Shown one piece after another: positions 48,030 through 56,370 of a DNA stretch of 64,000 nt. Position numbers and translations under genes: made by a program. The notes beneath the pieces are model-generated. The model saw only the letters and a list, made by a program, of their open reading frames with translations. It searched no databases and was not told where the DNA came from. Position 1 is the stretch's first letter. Every line of letters starts with the position of its first letter. Source of the DNA: Thermalbibacter longus (GTDB taxonomy: Bacteria; Chloroflexota; Chloroflexia; Thermomicrobiales; Thermomicrobiaceae); contig NZ_JAMSLR010000001.1 in the NCBI RefSeq assembly GCF_023806485.1, positions 62,001 to 126,000 of the forward strand. The letters run 5' to 3'.

Positions 48030-49342
48030 CAGTGCGGAACCAGGATGTCCAGCGCATTCTCGTGCTCAACGTCGGATTACCGTCGCAACAGGGACCTGAG
48101 ACGCGCTCCGAGATGTACGCAATCCAGCGGACGCAGCCGCACCACGTCGTCTTCGTCTGCTCCGAAGCGTCACGCGCCCTGGTACGCGAGTATGTTCGGC
48201 TGGCGAACCTCGGGCCTGAGCGACACGAGGTGCTCACCCTGGAAGATCCGGACGATCTCGTGCTCGTGTACGAGCAGGTCAGCGCCGCCTTGCACCGCCT
48301 CCAGAGCCGCTGGCCCGAGGCCTCCGTCGTCGTGGACTACACGGCTGGCACGAAATCGATGAGCTGCGCCACAGCGATGGCAGCGGTCGACTGCGAGGAC
48401 GACAAGGTCACCTTGCGGCTCGTCCGCGGGCAACGCGGCGAGGGATCGACGGTGGTGCCAGGAACCGAGACTCATCGTCCGGTCCAGCGCATCCACGATC
48501 TCCGGGCGCGGAGACGGCTCGCGTCGCTCCGGGCGGCACTCGCGCGCTACGACTACGTCGCTGCAGGAGCGGGCATCGAGGAGATCATCGACAGCGACAT
48601 CTCGTCGCAGCTCGCAGAGCGGTGTCGCCCGATCCGCGACCTCTGCCGGGCGTTCGACGCGTGGGATCGCTGGGAACTGCAGACGGCTCGACAGTTGTTC
48701 ACGGCCTACCGCTCCTATCCGGCCGGCAGGCAGCCAGCGTTCGAGCGGCTGGCTGTGCTCGCCCAACTGACGGTCGTGGCCGAGGCGGCGAGAGACGGCG
48801 CCGATCTGGCAGCGGCGCGGGACCCGTACGTCGCCGTCGAGGATCTGCTCCTCAACGCCGAGCGGCGGGCGACGCAGGGGCGCTACGACGACGCGGTCGC
48901 GCGCGTGTACCGGGCACTGGAGCTGCTGGCACAGCTCCGGTTGCGCATCGCCTACGGCGTGGATACCGCAGACGTCGATCCCGGCAAGCTGCCGGAGCAG
49001 GCGCGCGGCCGCATCGACGGTGACCCGGAGGGTGAGCCGAGGAAGCTCGGTCTCTGGCGTGCCTGGGAGGTACTCGCGGCGTACCCGCACGAACCACTCG
49101 CTGCCTGGTTTGCTGAGTCCCGGGATCGACTGTGGGATTTCCTCGCGGTGCGCAACCAGTCGATCCTCGCGCACGGGGTGACGGCGGTCAGCCGGAGAGA
49201 GTGGGAAGGCAAGGGGCAGGCGGCGCTCGACCTGTGCCGGGTCGCCCTCCGGCGGCTGAGCGAGGCGAAGGTCCGTAAGCCACTCAGACACATGCAATTT
49301 CCGCGGGACGAGCTCCTGGACGGGGTGTCGGACGGTGCCTGA
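48026..49342 (+). CDS. CARF-HEPN RNase of the type III system (TIGR02710-like)
   Basis: 438 residues. The N-terminal Rossmann-like CARF domain has ILVLNVGLPSQQ and, at residues 104-113, DYTAGTKSMS, the ligand-facing motif of the TIGR02710 CRISPR-associated family. The C-terminal helical domain contains RNQSILAH (R376 to H383), the R-x4-6-H active site of HEPN RNases. Such proteins bind cyclic oligoadenylate made by Cas10 and then cut RNA non-specifically. GTG at 48026 overlaps the cmr6 stop, so it is translated with the effector genes. This is the only accessory effector seen in the operon. Confidence 0.88.
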   Translation: MTVRNQDVQRILVLNVGLPSQQGPETRSEMYAIQRTQPHHVVFVCSEASRALVREYVRLANLGPERHEVLTLEDPDDLVLVYEQVSAALHRLQSRWPEASVVVDYTAGTKSMSCATAMAAVDCEDDKVTLRLVRGQRGEGSTVVPGTETHRPVQRIHDLRARRRLASLRAALARYDYVAAGAGIEEIIDSDISSQLAERCRPIRDLCRAFDAWDRWELQTARQLFTAYRSYPAGRQPAFERLAVLAQLTVVAEAARDGADLAAARDPYVAVEDLLLNAERRATQGRYDDAVARVYRALELLAQLRLRIAYGVDTADVDPGKLPEQARGRIDGDPEGEPRKLGLWRAWEVLAAYPHEPLAAWFAESRDRLWDFLAVRNQSILAHGVTAVSRREWEGKGQAALDLCRVALRRLSEAKVRKPLRHMQFPRDELLDGVSDGA

Positions 49343-49346
49343 GCAG

Positions 49347-49382
49347 GTTGCGAGTCCCCGAGCGTCCGAGGGGGACACTGAC
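49347..49382 (+). repeat. Solitary CRISPR-repeat-like hairpin
   Basis: A 36-base segment beginning GTTGCGAGTCCCC and ending GGGGGACACTGAC has the form of a type III repeat: GTTG at the 5' end, a GTCCCC/GGGGAC inverted repeat inside, and ACTGAC near the 3' end. It stands alone, 5 bases after the operon's last codon; no second copy is found in the window. It could equally be a terminator-like hairpin. Confidence 0.35.
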
Positions 49383-49562
49383 CTCGATTCTGAGACTCGG
49401 GCGGTAAGGAGAGCCCACAGGATGGGCGATATTCAGTTTAGATGTCTGTCTGCGCGTGTCGGCATCACAGCGCCAGGGGGATAAGGTTGGGGTAGCCGTA
49501 CGGTTTCCGGCATTCCGGCACGAGCACTCGAGGTGTGACGCGATGGGAAGGAGGTAACCCGC

Positions 49563-50909
49563 GTGAGTCGTTCCGCGAGTCTTCTGTGCGTGCTCGTTGT
49601 CGCGCTTGCGCTTGGCCCATTGCAGGCGTTGCCGGCTCGCGCCGCCGGGGGTGGGATGAGCGCCGCGTTCGCTCGCACTTGGGCGAGGACAGATCGACCG
49701 GTGGCCGAGGGGCAGGCGAACCGGACCTGGATGTGGGGGCCAGGGCCATTCAGCAACGTTCTCTTCGAGCAATACGATGAGGGGTCGATGCGCGGTTTCC
49801 GCGTCGTCCAGTATTTCGACAAGACGCGGATGGAGATTACGGATACAGAAGCTGATCCGGTAAATCCCTGGTACGTCACGAATGGCCTGCTGGCTAAGGA
49901 GCTCATCACCGGGCAGCTCCAGCTCGGCCACAACAGTTTTTGGCAAGGGCCACCGGCGCTGGTCAATGTGGCCGGCGACCCGAATGACCCCAATGGGCCG
50001 ACGTACGCCACCTTCAACACGCTGATGGGCCACCAGCCGCTGCCGCTCGGCTGGACGATCATCCAGACGGTCGATCGGGCCGGCAACGTAGGCGCGAACC
50101 AGAGCCTGGCGAGCTTCGGGGTGACGGCTGCCACGTTCGTTCCGGAGACCAACCACACCGTGGCCTCGGTCTTCTGGGAGTTCATGCAGAGCGAAGGCCT
50201 CATCTATCAAGACGGGGGTTTTCGGAACGGACGGCTCTTCGAAAACCCGTTCTATGCCACAGGCTACCCGCTGACCGAGGCCTACTGGACGACGGTCCTG
50301 GTCGGTGGGGTGCCGAAGCTCGTGCTCGTGCAGGTCTTCGAGCGGCGGGTGCTCACCTATACGCCGGACAATCCACCAGGCTGGCAGGTCGAGGCTGGAA
50401 ACGTCGGCCAGCACTACTATGCCTGGCGGTACGGCTTGCTCGGAGACGAACCGCTGACCTGGACGGCGCTGGGTGGCCCCTACGCCGAGATCCGGCCCGA
50501 AGAATTGCCGTACATCGACGTGCTCTTCTTGAGCATCTGGCAGCTTCAGGTCGGGCTCCAACCGCTCACGTTCCTGCTCGACCACCCGGATCGCGACAAC
50601 CCGCAGTGGCGGGCCGATGTGGAGACCCGGCTGATCTTCATGCAGGACGCGGTACGCGCGCTGCGGGAGGTCTCGCCGCCGCCGCGACTCGGGTCAGCCC
50701 ATAGCGAGGTACTCGCCGCACTGAACTACTTCGATCGGGCGTCGTCGGAACTGCGCCAGTATCTCGCCACCGGTGACGGAACGCTGGAACGGGCTGCGTA
50801 TTTCGACGTGCTCCAGGGACTGGCTGCCCTCGACGAGCTCGGTCTCCTGGCTGCACGAGGCACGAAACCGGCTCTCGGCCGAACGCAGGCACTGCGATCT
50901 GTTTCCTAG
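49563..50909 (+). CDS. Secreted protein, paralogue of the left-edge CAP protein's C-terminus
   Basis: 448 residues from GTG 49563 (GGAGG upstream). A signal peptide (SASLLCVLVVALALG, likely cut after ARA) is followed by a domain shared with the protein at 1-1592: VQYFDKTRMEITDTEAD, WYVTNGLLAKELITG, FVPETNHTVASVFWEF, FYATGYPLTEAYW and QVFERRVLTYTP. The last 130 residues are helical (IRPEELPYIDVLFLSIWQLQ, ALNYFDRASSELRQYL). No known enzyme motif is seen; the role is probably structural or binding at the cell surface. Confidence 0.75.
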   Translation: MSRSASLLCVLVVALALGPLQALPARAAGGGMSAAFARTWARTDRPVAEGQANRTWMWGPGPFSNVLFEQYDEGSMRGFRVVQYFDKTRMEITDTEADPVNPWYVTNGLLAKELITGQLQLGHNSFWQGPPALVNVAGDPNDPNGPTYATFNTLMGHQPLPLGWTIIQTVDRAGNVGANQSLASFGVTAATFVPETNHTVASVFWEFMQSEGLIYQDGGFRNGRLFENPFYATGYPLTEAYWTTVLVGGVPKLVLVQVFERRVLTYTPDNPPGWQVEAGNVGQHYYAWRYGLLGDEPLTWTALGGPYAEIRPEELPYIDVLFLSIWQLQVGLQPLTFLLDHPDRDNPQWRADVETRLIFMQDAVRALREVSPPPRLGSAHSEVLAALNYFDRASSELRQYLATGDGTLERAAYFDVLQGLAALDELGLLAARGTKPALGRTQALRSVS

Positions 50910-50922
50910 GAGGGGTCAATCT

Positions 50923-51900
50923 ATGTTCTGCCCTCAGTGTGGTGCGGAAGCAGTTCCCGGCGCGCGCTACTGCACCGGCTGTGGAGCCAAGCTCCCAAGC
51001 GAGCTGGCCCACTCGAACGAGCAGCTCGAGACGGTGCCCGGTCCTCCACCGGCTGGCACAGCAGGGGCTCTGGCTGAGCAGGTTGCGATGGAACCAGCAG
51101 ATGCCCCCAAAGACCAGCAGAGCGAGCCGGCGGTGATCCCCTTCCCCTCACGCTCGCTCGAGCAGGTGTCTCAGCGGCCTGCACCTCTGGAGGCCCGAGA
51201 GCCTAAACCTCAGGATCAGCCGGAGGCTGGCGAAACGAGAGCGCAGCCAGCGAGTCGCTCTCTCGCCACGGGCGCGGTCAGGTGGCTGGCGGCCCTGAGT
51301 GTGGCGCTTCTGCTGGCGCTGGGCATCGGCACTGCCCTGGCCCTGACCGAAGTCTCGCGACGCGACCAGTTAATTCGCGATCACGAGCGCCAGGCCGCGG
51401 CGCTGACCGAAGCGAACCTGGCCTACCAGGATCAGGTGAGCGCACTCGTAGGCGAGCGCGACCGGCTGGCCCAGGAGCGCACGGCACTGACGAAGGAGCG
51501 GGATGCGCTAGTCGCCGAGCGCGACGCGCTCAACGCGACGATCGACGATCTGGAGTCGACAGTTGCTGAGTACCAGAAGCAGGTTGCCGACCTGAACGCT
51601 CGGTTGGGCGAGCAGGGTAGGCAGCTCACACAGGCGCGGGAGGAGGCCTCCCGGCAGCAGACGCGGGCCGAAGAGGCCGAGGCCTTCGGCGTGATCATGA
51701 GCCAGGTGGTAGCGCTGGATAACGAGATCCACACGGAGTTCGAACGTCTCTTCAACGCCGTCGCAGACATGAACAAGGCCTATCGAAGTGGCAATAGCGT
51801 TGGGTATTTCGCCGCTTACGAAGCGGCGCTGAAGAGTGCTGCCCGCCTTGACCAGCTCTTCGCCGAGCGAGCCCGGCTCCTCGCGCAGATCGGTTACTAG
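50923..51900 (+). CDS. Zinc-ribbon, membrane and coiled-coil protein
   Basis: 325 residues. FCPQCGAEAVPGARYCTGCGAKL is a zinc ribbon (two CxxCG pairs). A Pro/Glu-rich linker leads to one membrane helix near residue 115-135 (WLAALSVALLLALGIGTALAL), then about 130 residues of coiled coil (TKERDALVAERDALN, EYQKQVADLNARLG), ending in a short helical domain. The zinc ribbon should be cytoplasmic and the coiled coil outside, or the reverse. It lies 13 bases after the secreted protein gene and 9 bases before the protease gene, so the three may be one unit. Confidence 0.75.
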   Translation: MFCPQCGAEAVPGARYCTGCGAKLPSELAHSNEQLETVPGPPPAGTAGALAEQVAMEPADAPKDQQSEPAVIPFPSRSLEQVSQRPAPLEAREPKPQDQPEAGETRAQPASRSLATGAVRWLAALSVALLLALGIGTALALTEVSRRDQLIRDHERQAAALTEANLAYQDQVSALVGERDRLAQERTALTKERDALVAERDALNATIDDLESTVAEYQKQVADLNARLGEQGRQLTQAREEASRQQTRAEEAEAFGVIMSQVVALDNEIHTEFERLFNAVADMNKAYRSGNSVGYFAAYEAALKSAARLDQLFAERARLLAQIGY

Positions 51901-51909
51901 GAGCAGCCC

Positions 51910-52737
51910 ATGCGTTGGGGCACGATCCTTCTGGCACTCGGTACCGTGCTGGCGGCATTGCTGGCGGTCGCACTCGGAGTCGTCCTCGCGCTTCGCCTTC
52001 AAGAGCCGTCCGATCGCCCGGTGCTCGATCCCCGGGTGCAGCTCACCGTCACGCCGATTCCGACTCTGCCGCCGCTGGATGTCACACCGGTGCTGTCCGG
52101 TACGCCGACGCCGGCGGCGGCGAGCACGCCAGTCGCGACCCCGCTCCCGGTCGCGGCCGGTCAGGGTGACAATCCGGCTCATGCGGCGATCGGGAGCGTG
52201 GTGCTGGTGCGAACCCCCACCGGCCAGGGTACCGGGTTTGCTTGGGCCAGTCGAGGCGATGCGCTGGTGCTGGTCACGGCGGCTCACGTCGTGGAGGACA
52301 ACCAGCGCGTTCTGATCATCGCTCCCGACGGTGTCGCACATCCAGCGGAGGTGCTCCTCCGTGATCCGGTCGTCGACATCGCGCTGCTGGAGGTCAACGA
52401 TGGGCTCTCGTTGAAGCCACTCGCGCGCGGTGACTCGCGGCAGCTCGTGCCCGGCGATCCGCTCTACGTGGTGGGATTTGCCCTGGGTACCGAACTCCTG
52501 GGCGACCCGACGGTTACTCGCGGCGTGCTGTCGGGACGTCGCGTCGTCGGTGGAGTTGAGTACTTGCAGACGGACGCTGCTATGAACCCGGGGAACAGTG
52601 GTGGGCCGGTGCTGGACGGCGAGGGCCGCGTGGTGGGAGTGGCGATCGCAGCCATTCGTAACGTCGAGGGCATACCGATGGAAGGTTTGAACTTCGCCGT
52701 CACCGTCGAAGAGTTGATGAGCGTGGCTGAGAGCTGA
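51910..52737 (+). CDS. HtrA/DegP-like trypsin-fold serine protease
   Basis: 275 residues. An N-terminal membrane anchor (ILLALGTVLAALLAVALGVVLAL) is followed by a Thr/Pro-rich stretch and an S1C protease domain. The catalytic triad is visible: His in VTAAHVVED, Asp in DIALLEV, Ser in MNPGNSGGPVLDG. No PDZ domain follows, so it is shorter than classical DegP. It should act on misfolded proteins outside the membrane. GAGCAGCCC precedes ATG 51910. Confidence 0.9.
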   Translation: MRWGTILLALGTVLAALLAVALGVVLALRLQEPSDRPVLDPRVQLTVTPIPTLPPLDVTPVLSGTPTPAAASTPVATPLPVAAGQGDNPAHAAIGSVVLVRTPTGQGTGFAWASRGDALVLVTAAHVVEDNQRVLIIAPDGVAHPAEVLLRDPVVDIALLEVNDGLSLKPLARGDSRQLVPGDPLYVVGFALGTELLGDPTVTRGVLSGRRVVGGVEYLQTDAAMNPGNSGGPVLDGEGRVVGVAIAAIRNVEGIPMEGLNFAVTVEELMSVAES

Positions 52738-52790
52738 CCTCCAGTCGAGCAGCCCTCGAGTGCCGGCCACAGACCGCGCGACGTGCTGCA

Positions 52791-52832
52791 GGTCATCCGG
52801 GCTCGGTGAGAGATGGCCGAGCCCGGATGACC
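52791..52832. terminator. Strong bidirectional terminator hairpin
   Basis: A perfect 16-bp GC-rich stem (52791-52806 with 52817-52832), loop TGAGAGATGG, lies 53 bases after the protease stop and 58 bases before the end of the convergent hypothetical gene. No T-run follows. Confidence 0.65.
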
Positions 52833-52889
52833 GCGGCGAGCCTGGTGACGAGCAACTGGGCTCTAACCGGATGTGGAGTTGCCCGCATA

Positions 52890-53273
52890 TCAGGCCGGGC
52901 GAGAGACGGGAGTGGGGAGTCTCTCGACCCGGTTTGCGATGCTGTCGGAGAGCTCGGCAGGCAGGCCGACCTGCTGCAACCAGGCCCTCAGATCGTCCAG
53001 GCTCGTAAACTCCTCCTCGCCCCAGCGCATGCGCTGCCGCTCGGCCGGATCGTGCACGACCCAGATGCGGTGTCGAACCCGGACTATGCGGCGCGGGCCG
53101 GTCTCGAGATGCAGTCTCGCCTCGATCGGCTCACCGATACCGGCCTGACGGCGATTCCGTCGCGCGCAGGCGACTTCGAGGGCGGGGCGCGCGGGGTCGG
53201 GGATCCACGTGCACGACCACCCTGCTAGTTCCTCGGGTGTCATCGGTTGCTCGCCCGCCTCTAGGCTAGCCAT
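52890..53273 (-). CDS. Hypothetical protein
   Basis: 127 residues, not recognised. The middle reads PIEARLHLETGPRRIVRVRHRIWVVHDP, beta-rich, and the C-terminal LDDLRAWLQQVGLPAEL is helical. ATG at 53273 has GGAGGAGGAAGG immediately upstream, a strong start. It is separated from the aldolase-like gene by 37 bases and may be co-transcribed. Confidence 0.55.
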   Translation of the reverse strand: MASLEAGEQPMTPEELAGWSCTWIPDPARPALEVACARRNRRQAGIGEPIEARLHLETGPRRIVRVRHRIWVVHDPAERQRMRWGEEEFTSLDDLRAWLQQVGLPAELSDSIANRVERLPTPVSRPA

Positions 53274-53310
53274 CCTTCCTCCTCCCATAGGTGCCAGTGG
53301 GGCGGCGCGC

Positions 53311-54408
53311 TCACTGCGAGCGGCCGCGCGCGGCTACCGGCCAGATCGCTTCCACCATCCCGTCGCGCACGACGATGTAGCGGTCGTGCAGGTTGACCGT
53401 GGTGCACACGTGCCCTGGCAAGAAGCGCAATCTGTCGCCGGGGCGCAGGCTGCGCGCCTCTCCCTCCAGCCGAAGCTTCGCGTGCTCTTCCGAGAGCCCC
53501 AGCACGGTGACACCAGCGATGCCGTCGGCCACAGGCAGGCCGAGCTCCGGAGTGGCGGTCTTCAGCCCGATGTCGGCCACTGCCCGGTCGGGTGCCGGGC
53601 GGCTGACGATCGTCGACCAGAGGAAGATCGCCGGCTCGAAAACGTTGCCCGGCCCCTCGACTGCGCGGTAGGTCGCATCCATGAAGACGTAGCTACCGGC
53701 TTGGATCTCGTCGAACCCCTCGATCTGGCTGGTAATATCGTATGTGCCGGTGCCCCCACCGCTCACGAGCTCCACCGGGATGCCAGCGCTCTCGATCAGC
53801 CGCCGCGTCTCGATCAGTGGCGCCAGCGCCTCGCGCACGCGCCGCTCGCGCTCAGCGCGCTCCTTCACCGTCACCAGGTGACCCTCGTACCCCTGGAGTC
53901 CCCGGAACACCAGGCCAGGCAGCTCGACGACGCGCCGAGCGAGCGCCAGCGCCGGCTCGCCCGGCTCGACGCCGCAACGTCGCATGCCGATGTCTACCTC
54001 GACCAGAATCCCGAGACTCGTACCGGCTGCCTGCGCCGCCGCCGAGATCTGCTCGGTGTTGGTTGCGTCGTCTACGCACACGGTGACCCGCGCGTAGCGA
54101 GCCAGCCGCACCAGCCGGGCAATCTTCTGCTCTCCTACCACCTGGTTGGCGACCAGCAGGTCGCGGATCCCCGCCTGGGCCAGGATCTCCGCTTCGCCGA
54201 GCTTGGCGCAGGTGATGCCGACCGCCCCGGCTTCGAGCTGCATGTGAGCGATCTGGGGAGACTTGTGCGTTTTGGCATGAGGACGGAGCACCGCTCGGCT
54301 GCCGCGGAAGTAGGAGGCCATGCGGGCGATGTTGCGCTCCAAGGCGCCGGCATCGATGACCAGCGCCGGAGTGTCCACTGCCTCCAGCGGCTTACCGATC
54401 AGCGACAT
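53311..54408 (-). CDS. PLP-dependent enzyme, D-threonine aldolase/alanine-racemase-like
   Basis: 365 residues. DTPALVIDAGALERNIARMA and RPHAKTHKSPQIAHMQLEAGAVGITCAKLGEAEIL contain the pyridoxal-phosphate Lys (KTHK), and the fold continues as in the N-terminal barrel of alanine racemases. VELVSGGGTGTYDI binds phosphate. The C-terminal domain carries metal-site features of D-threonine aldolases (LPGHVCTTVNLHDRYIV). It should break D-threonine or a related D-hydroxy amino acid into glycine and an aldehyde. ATG at 54408 follows GGAGGAGGGCGG. Confidence 0.88.
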   Translation of the reverse strand: MSLIGKPLEAVDTPALVIDAGALERNIARMASYFRGSRAVLRPHAKTHKSPQIAHMQLEAGAVGITCAKLGEAEILAQAGIRDLLVANQVVGEQKIARLVRLARYARVTVCVDDATNTEQISAAAQAAGTSLGILVEVDIGMRRCGVEPGEPALALARRVVELPGLVFRGLQGYEGHLVTVKERAERERRVREALAPLIETRRLIESAGIPVELVSGGGTGTYDITSQIEGFDEIQAGSYVFMDATYRAVEGPGNVFEPAIFLWSTIVSRPAPDRAVADIGLKTATPELGLPVADGIAGVTVLGLSEEHAKLRLEGEARSLRPGDRLRFLPGHVCTTVNLHDRYIVVRDGMVEAIWPVAARGRSQ

Positions 54409-54500
54409 CGCACCGCCCTCCTCCACAGCCACGAGCCTTCCCGCTCGATCCTAACCGCAGACCGGGACAACCGCCAGAACGGGCCCATCGAGACCGATCT

Positions 54501-54920
54501 TTAAGGCTGAACGTGCCTCGCGCCTGCCCCTCTGTCCGCTGCCGCTACCTGCTCGCGCGCTTCCGGCGCACCCTCATAGCTGGCGGTCACCACCGTGTGC
54601 AGCCCGCCCCGGATGTTGAAGTCGGCGATCACGGTCATCCGGCGCGGCTGGAGGGCCGCCACAAGGTCGTCGAGAATCTGGTTGGTGACCGCCTCGTGGA
54701 AGTGCCCCTCGTTTCGGTACGACCAGAGATAGAGCTTGAGCGACTTCAGCTCGACACAGAGCTGGTCAGGCACGTAGCGAATCGTGATCGTGGCGAAGTC
54801 GGGTTGTCCGGTCTTCGGGCACACGCAGGTAAACTCGTCGGTCGAGATCTCGATCTCGTAGTCTCGCTCGGGCTTGGGGTTGGGGATCGTCTCTAGCGTC
54901 TTGCTCGGCTGTGTCGGCAT
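54501..54920 (-). CDS. queF: NADPH-dependent 7-cyano-7-deazaguanine reductase
   Basis: 139 residues, the unimodular QueF length. [18 protein letters not shown] holds the active-site Cys, [20 protein letters not shown] holds the substrate Glu and His, and [16 protein letters not shown] closes the T-fold. It reduces preQ0 to preQ1 in queuosine synthesis. ATG at 54920 follows GGAGGT. No other queuosine gene and no preQ1 riboswitch is seen nearby. Confidence 0.95.
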   Translation of the reverse strand: MPTQPSKTLETIPNPKPERDYEIEISTDEFTCVCPKTGQPDFATITIRYVPDQLCVELKSLKLYLWSYRNEGHFHEAVTNQILDDLVAALQPRRMTVIADFNIRGGLHTVVTASYEGAPEAREQVAAADRGAGARHVQP

Positions 54921-55078
54921 CGTGACCTCCGGATTCGTTCTCGGTCTTCGCTGCGTCGTTATGCCGATAAGTATACCGGGCGGCCAGCCCGCTCCTGCTC
55001 GGCGCGCTCGTCGCGCTGCAGACCGGTCCTGCGGCGTGTCCCTGCGGTACAATGCCGCCGGAAGCGAAGGAGGTTGGC

Positions 55079-55255
55079 GTGGGCTTCATCGGTCTGGAAC
55101 CGGAACCGCTGACACCGCGAGGACGACGAATCGTCCTGACGACGCTGGTGCTGGCGCTCCTCGGGCTGGCGATCTGGGTGGCCGCCATCGTCTGGATGCT
55201 CCACAACCCTGGGCAGGGCTCGCTGCCAGTGGAGGTGAGCCCCTGGTTCCGTTAA
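55079..55255 (+). CDS. Small single-helix membrane protein
   Basis: 58 residues. A short acidic N-terminus ([16 protein letters not shown]) is followed by one membrane helix ([22 protein letters not shown]) and the tail [16 protein letters not shown]. Function is unknown. GTG at 55079 has AAGGAGG just upstream; ATG 55052 overlaps a TACAAT -10 box (55047-55052), so the later start is preferred. Confidence 0.5.
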   Translation: MGFIGLEPEPLTPRGRRIVLTTLVLALLGLAIWVAAIVWMLHNPGQGSLPVEVSPWFR

Positions 55256-55581
55256 GGCGGATGGAGGTACCGCAGCGCAGGCCATGGCGCTTCGCCGGGC
55301 GTCCTGGATCTGTCCCTAGCGCGCTCCTCCGCATGGTGCCCGCTCGATGCCTAGGGCCAGTACGCCGCGGAGGACGTGGTCGATGCTGTCGCTCCAGCGG
55401 GCCCGGGTGTCGATCGGTGCAGCCCCGATCCGGTGCTAGCGTGGCGATCCGATAGGGGCTAGGTGGCGACCCGTCCCCACTTAGCGGCTTCCCAGCCCAC
55501 GGGAGGGGGATGGTCGAGAGCTGGGGGGATCTGGGGGAATACACTTGATGCGCCGATCACAGGGCCGAAGGACAGCCGGCG
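55256..55581. other. Intergenic region without a gene
   Basis: 326 bases. Only GC-rich sequence with no coding pattern, strong promoter pair or hairpin that I can point to; a TTGATG-like box lies near 55548. Confidence 0.35.
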
Positions 55582-56322
55582 ATGCTCTACCGGTTCCTCA
55601 GTAGCGACTACCCGATCACGCTCGTGCTACTGCTCGTCCTCGCCGCGTGGGGGCACTGGCAGCGTGCCGTGGTGCTGGACCTGGTCCGGCTGCCTTCGCG
55701 CCGCTGGTCGCTGGTCGGCCGCGCCGCCGTCGCGGCCACCCTGCTGCTCCTGCTCTGGGTGGCAGCGTTCGATAACTGGCGGCAACTGCTCGGTCTTTTC
55801 CTGCCGGCGGACGAGCGCTGGATGAGCGACCCCTACGAGAGCGCGCCGACGCCGTGGCCCTTCCGCCTCATCACGCTGGTGCTGCTCGCGATCTCGGCCG
55901 GCGGGTCGGCGCTCGTCTACGCGTACAACCGCGGCGGCCTGCTCCTCCCTCTGGCGCTGCTGCTCCCCGCGCGGGCCTACCTGTACTTCCTCGATCCCAT
56001 CCGCCAGCGCATCGATGTGCTCCTGCGGATGGCCGAGGGGAGACTGGAAGGCGCGCGGCTCATCGATATCGCCGGAACGCTCTACTGGGCCGTGGGGCTG
56101 TACGCGCTGATCGGCTCGCTCGTCCTCGCGGCGTGGCTGTTCGTCTGGGCGCTCGCCGTGCCGGTAGCGAGGATCGTTGTCTGGCTGATCATGCGCCGGC
56201 AAGATACGAGCCCCTCGGAACGGTTCTCCCTCTACCGCCAGCGGGCCGAGGCCATGCGCCAGGCGGCGGTGCCGCCCCCTACCGCGTCGCCGGAGACTGT
56301 GCCACCGAAGAACGCCGAGTGA
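55582..56322 (+). CDS. Integral membrane protein of unknown family
   Basis: 246 residues with six or so membrane segments (YPITLVLLLVLAAWG, AAVAATLLLLLWVAAF, LITLVLLAISAGGSALV, LALLLPARAYLYFL, LIGSLVLAAWLFVWALAV and an Arg-rich cytoplasmic tail). A loop, DPIRQRIDVLLRMAEGR, is cytoplasmic by charge. No known transporter motif is visible. AAGGA lies before ATG 55582. It is convergent with the anti-sigma-like gene. Confidence 0.6.
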   Translation: MLYRFLSSDYPITLVLLLVLAAWGHWQRAVVLDLVRLPSRRWSLVGRAAVAATLLLLLWVAAFDNWRQLLGLFLPADERWMSDPYESAPTPWPFRLITLVLLAISAGGSALVYAYNRGGLLLPLALLLPARAYLYFLDPIRQRIDVLLRMAEGRLEGARLIDIAGTLYWAVGLYALIGSLVLAAWLFVWALAVPVARIVVWLIMRRQDTSPSERFSLYRQRAEAMRQAAVPPPTASPETVPPKNAE

Positions 56323-56370
56323 GCCCGAGGCTGGGTGCATCGGAAAAGCGTGCATCAGCGCCCACTCGCC

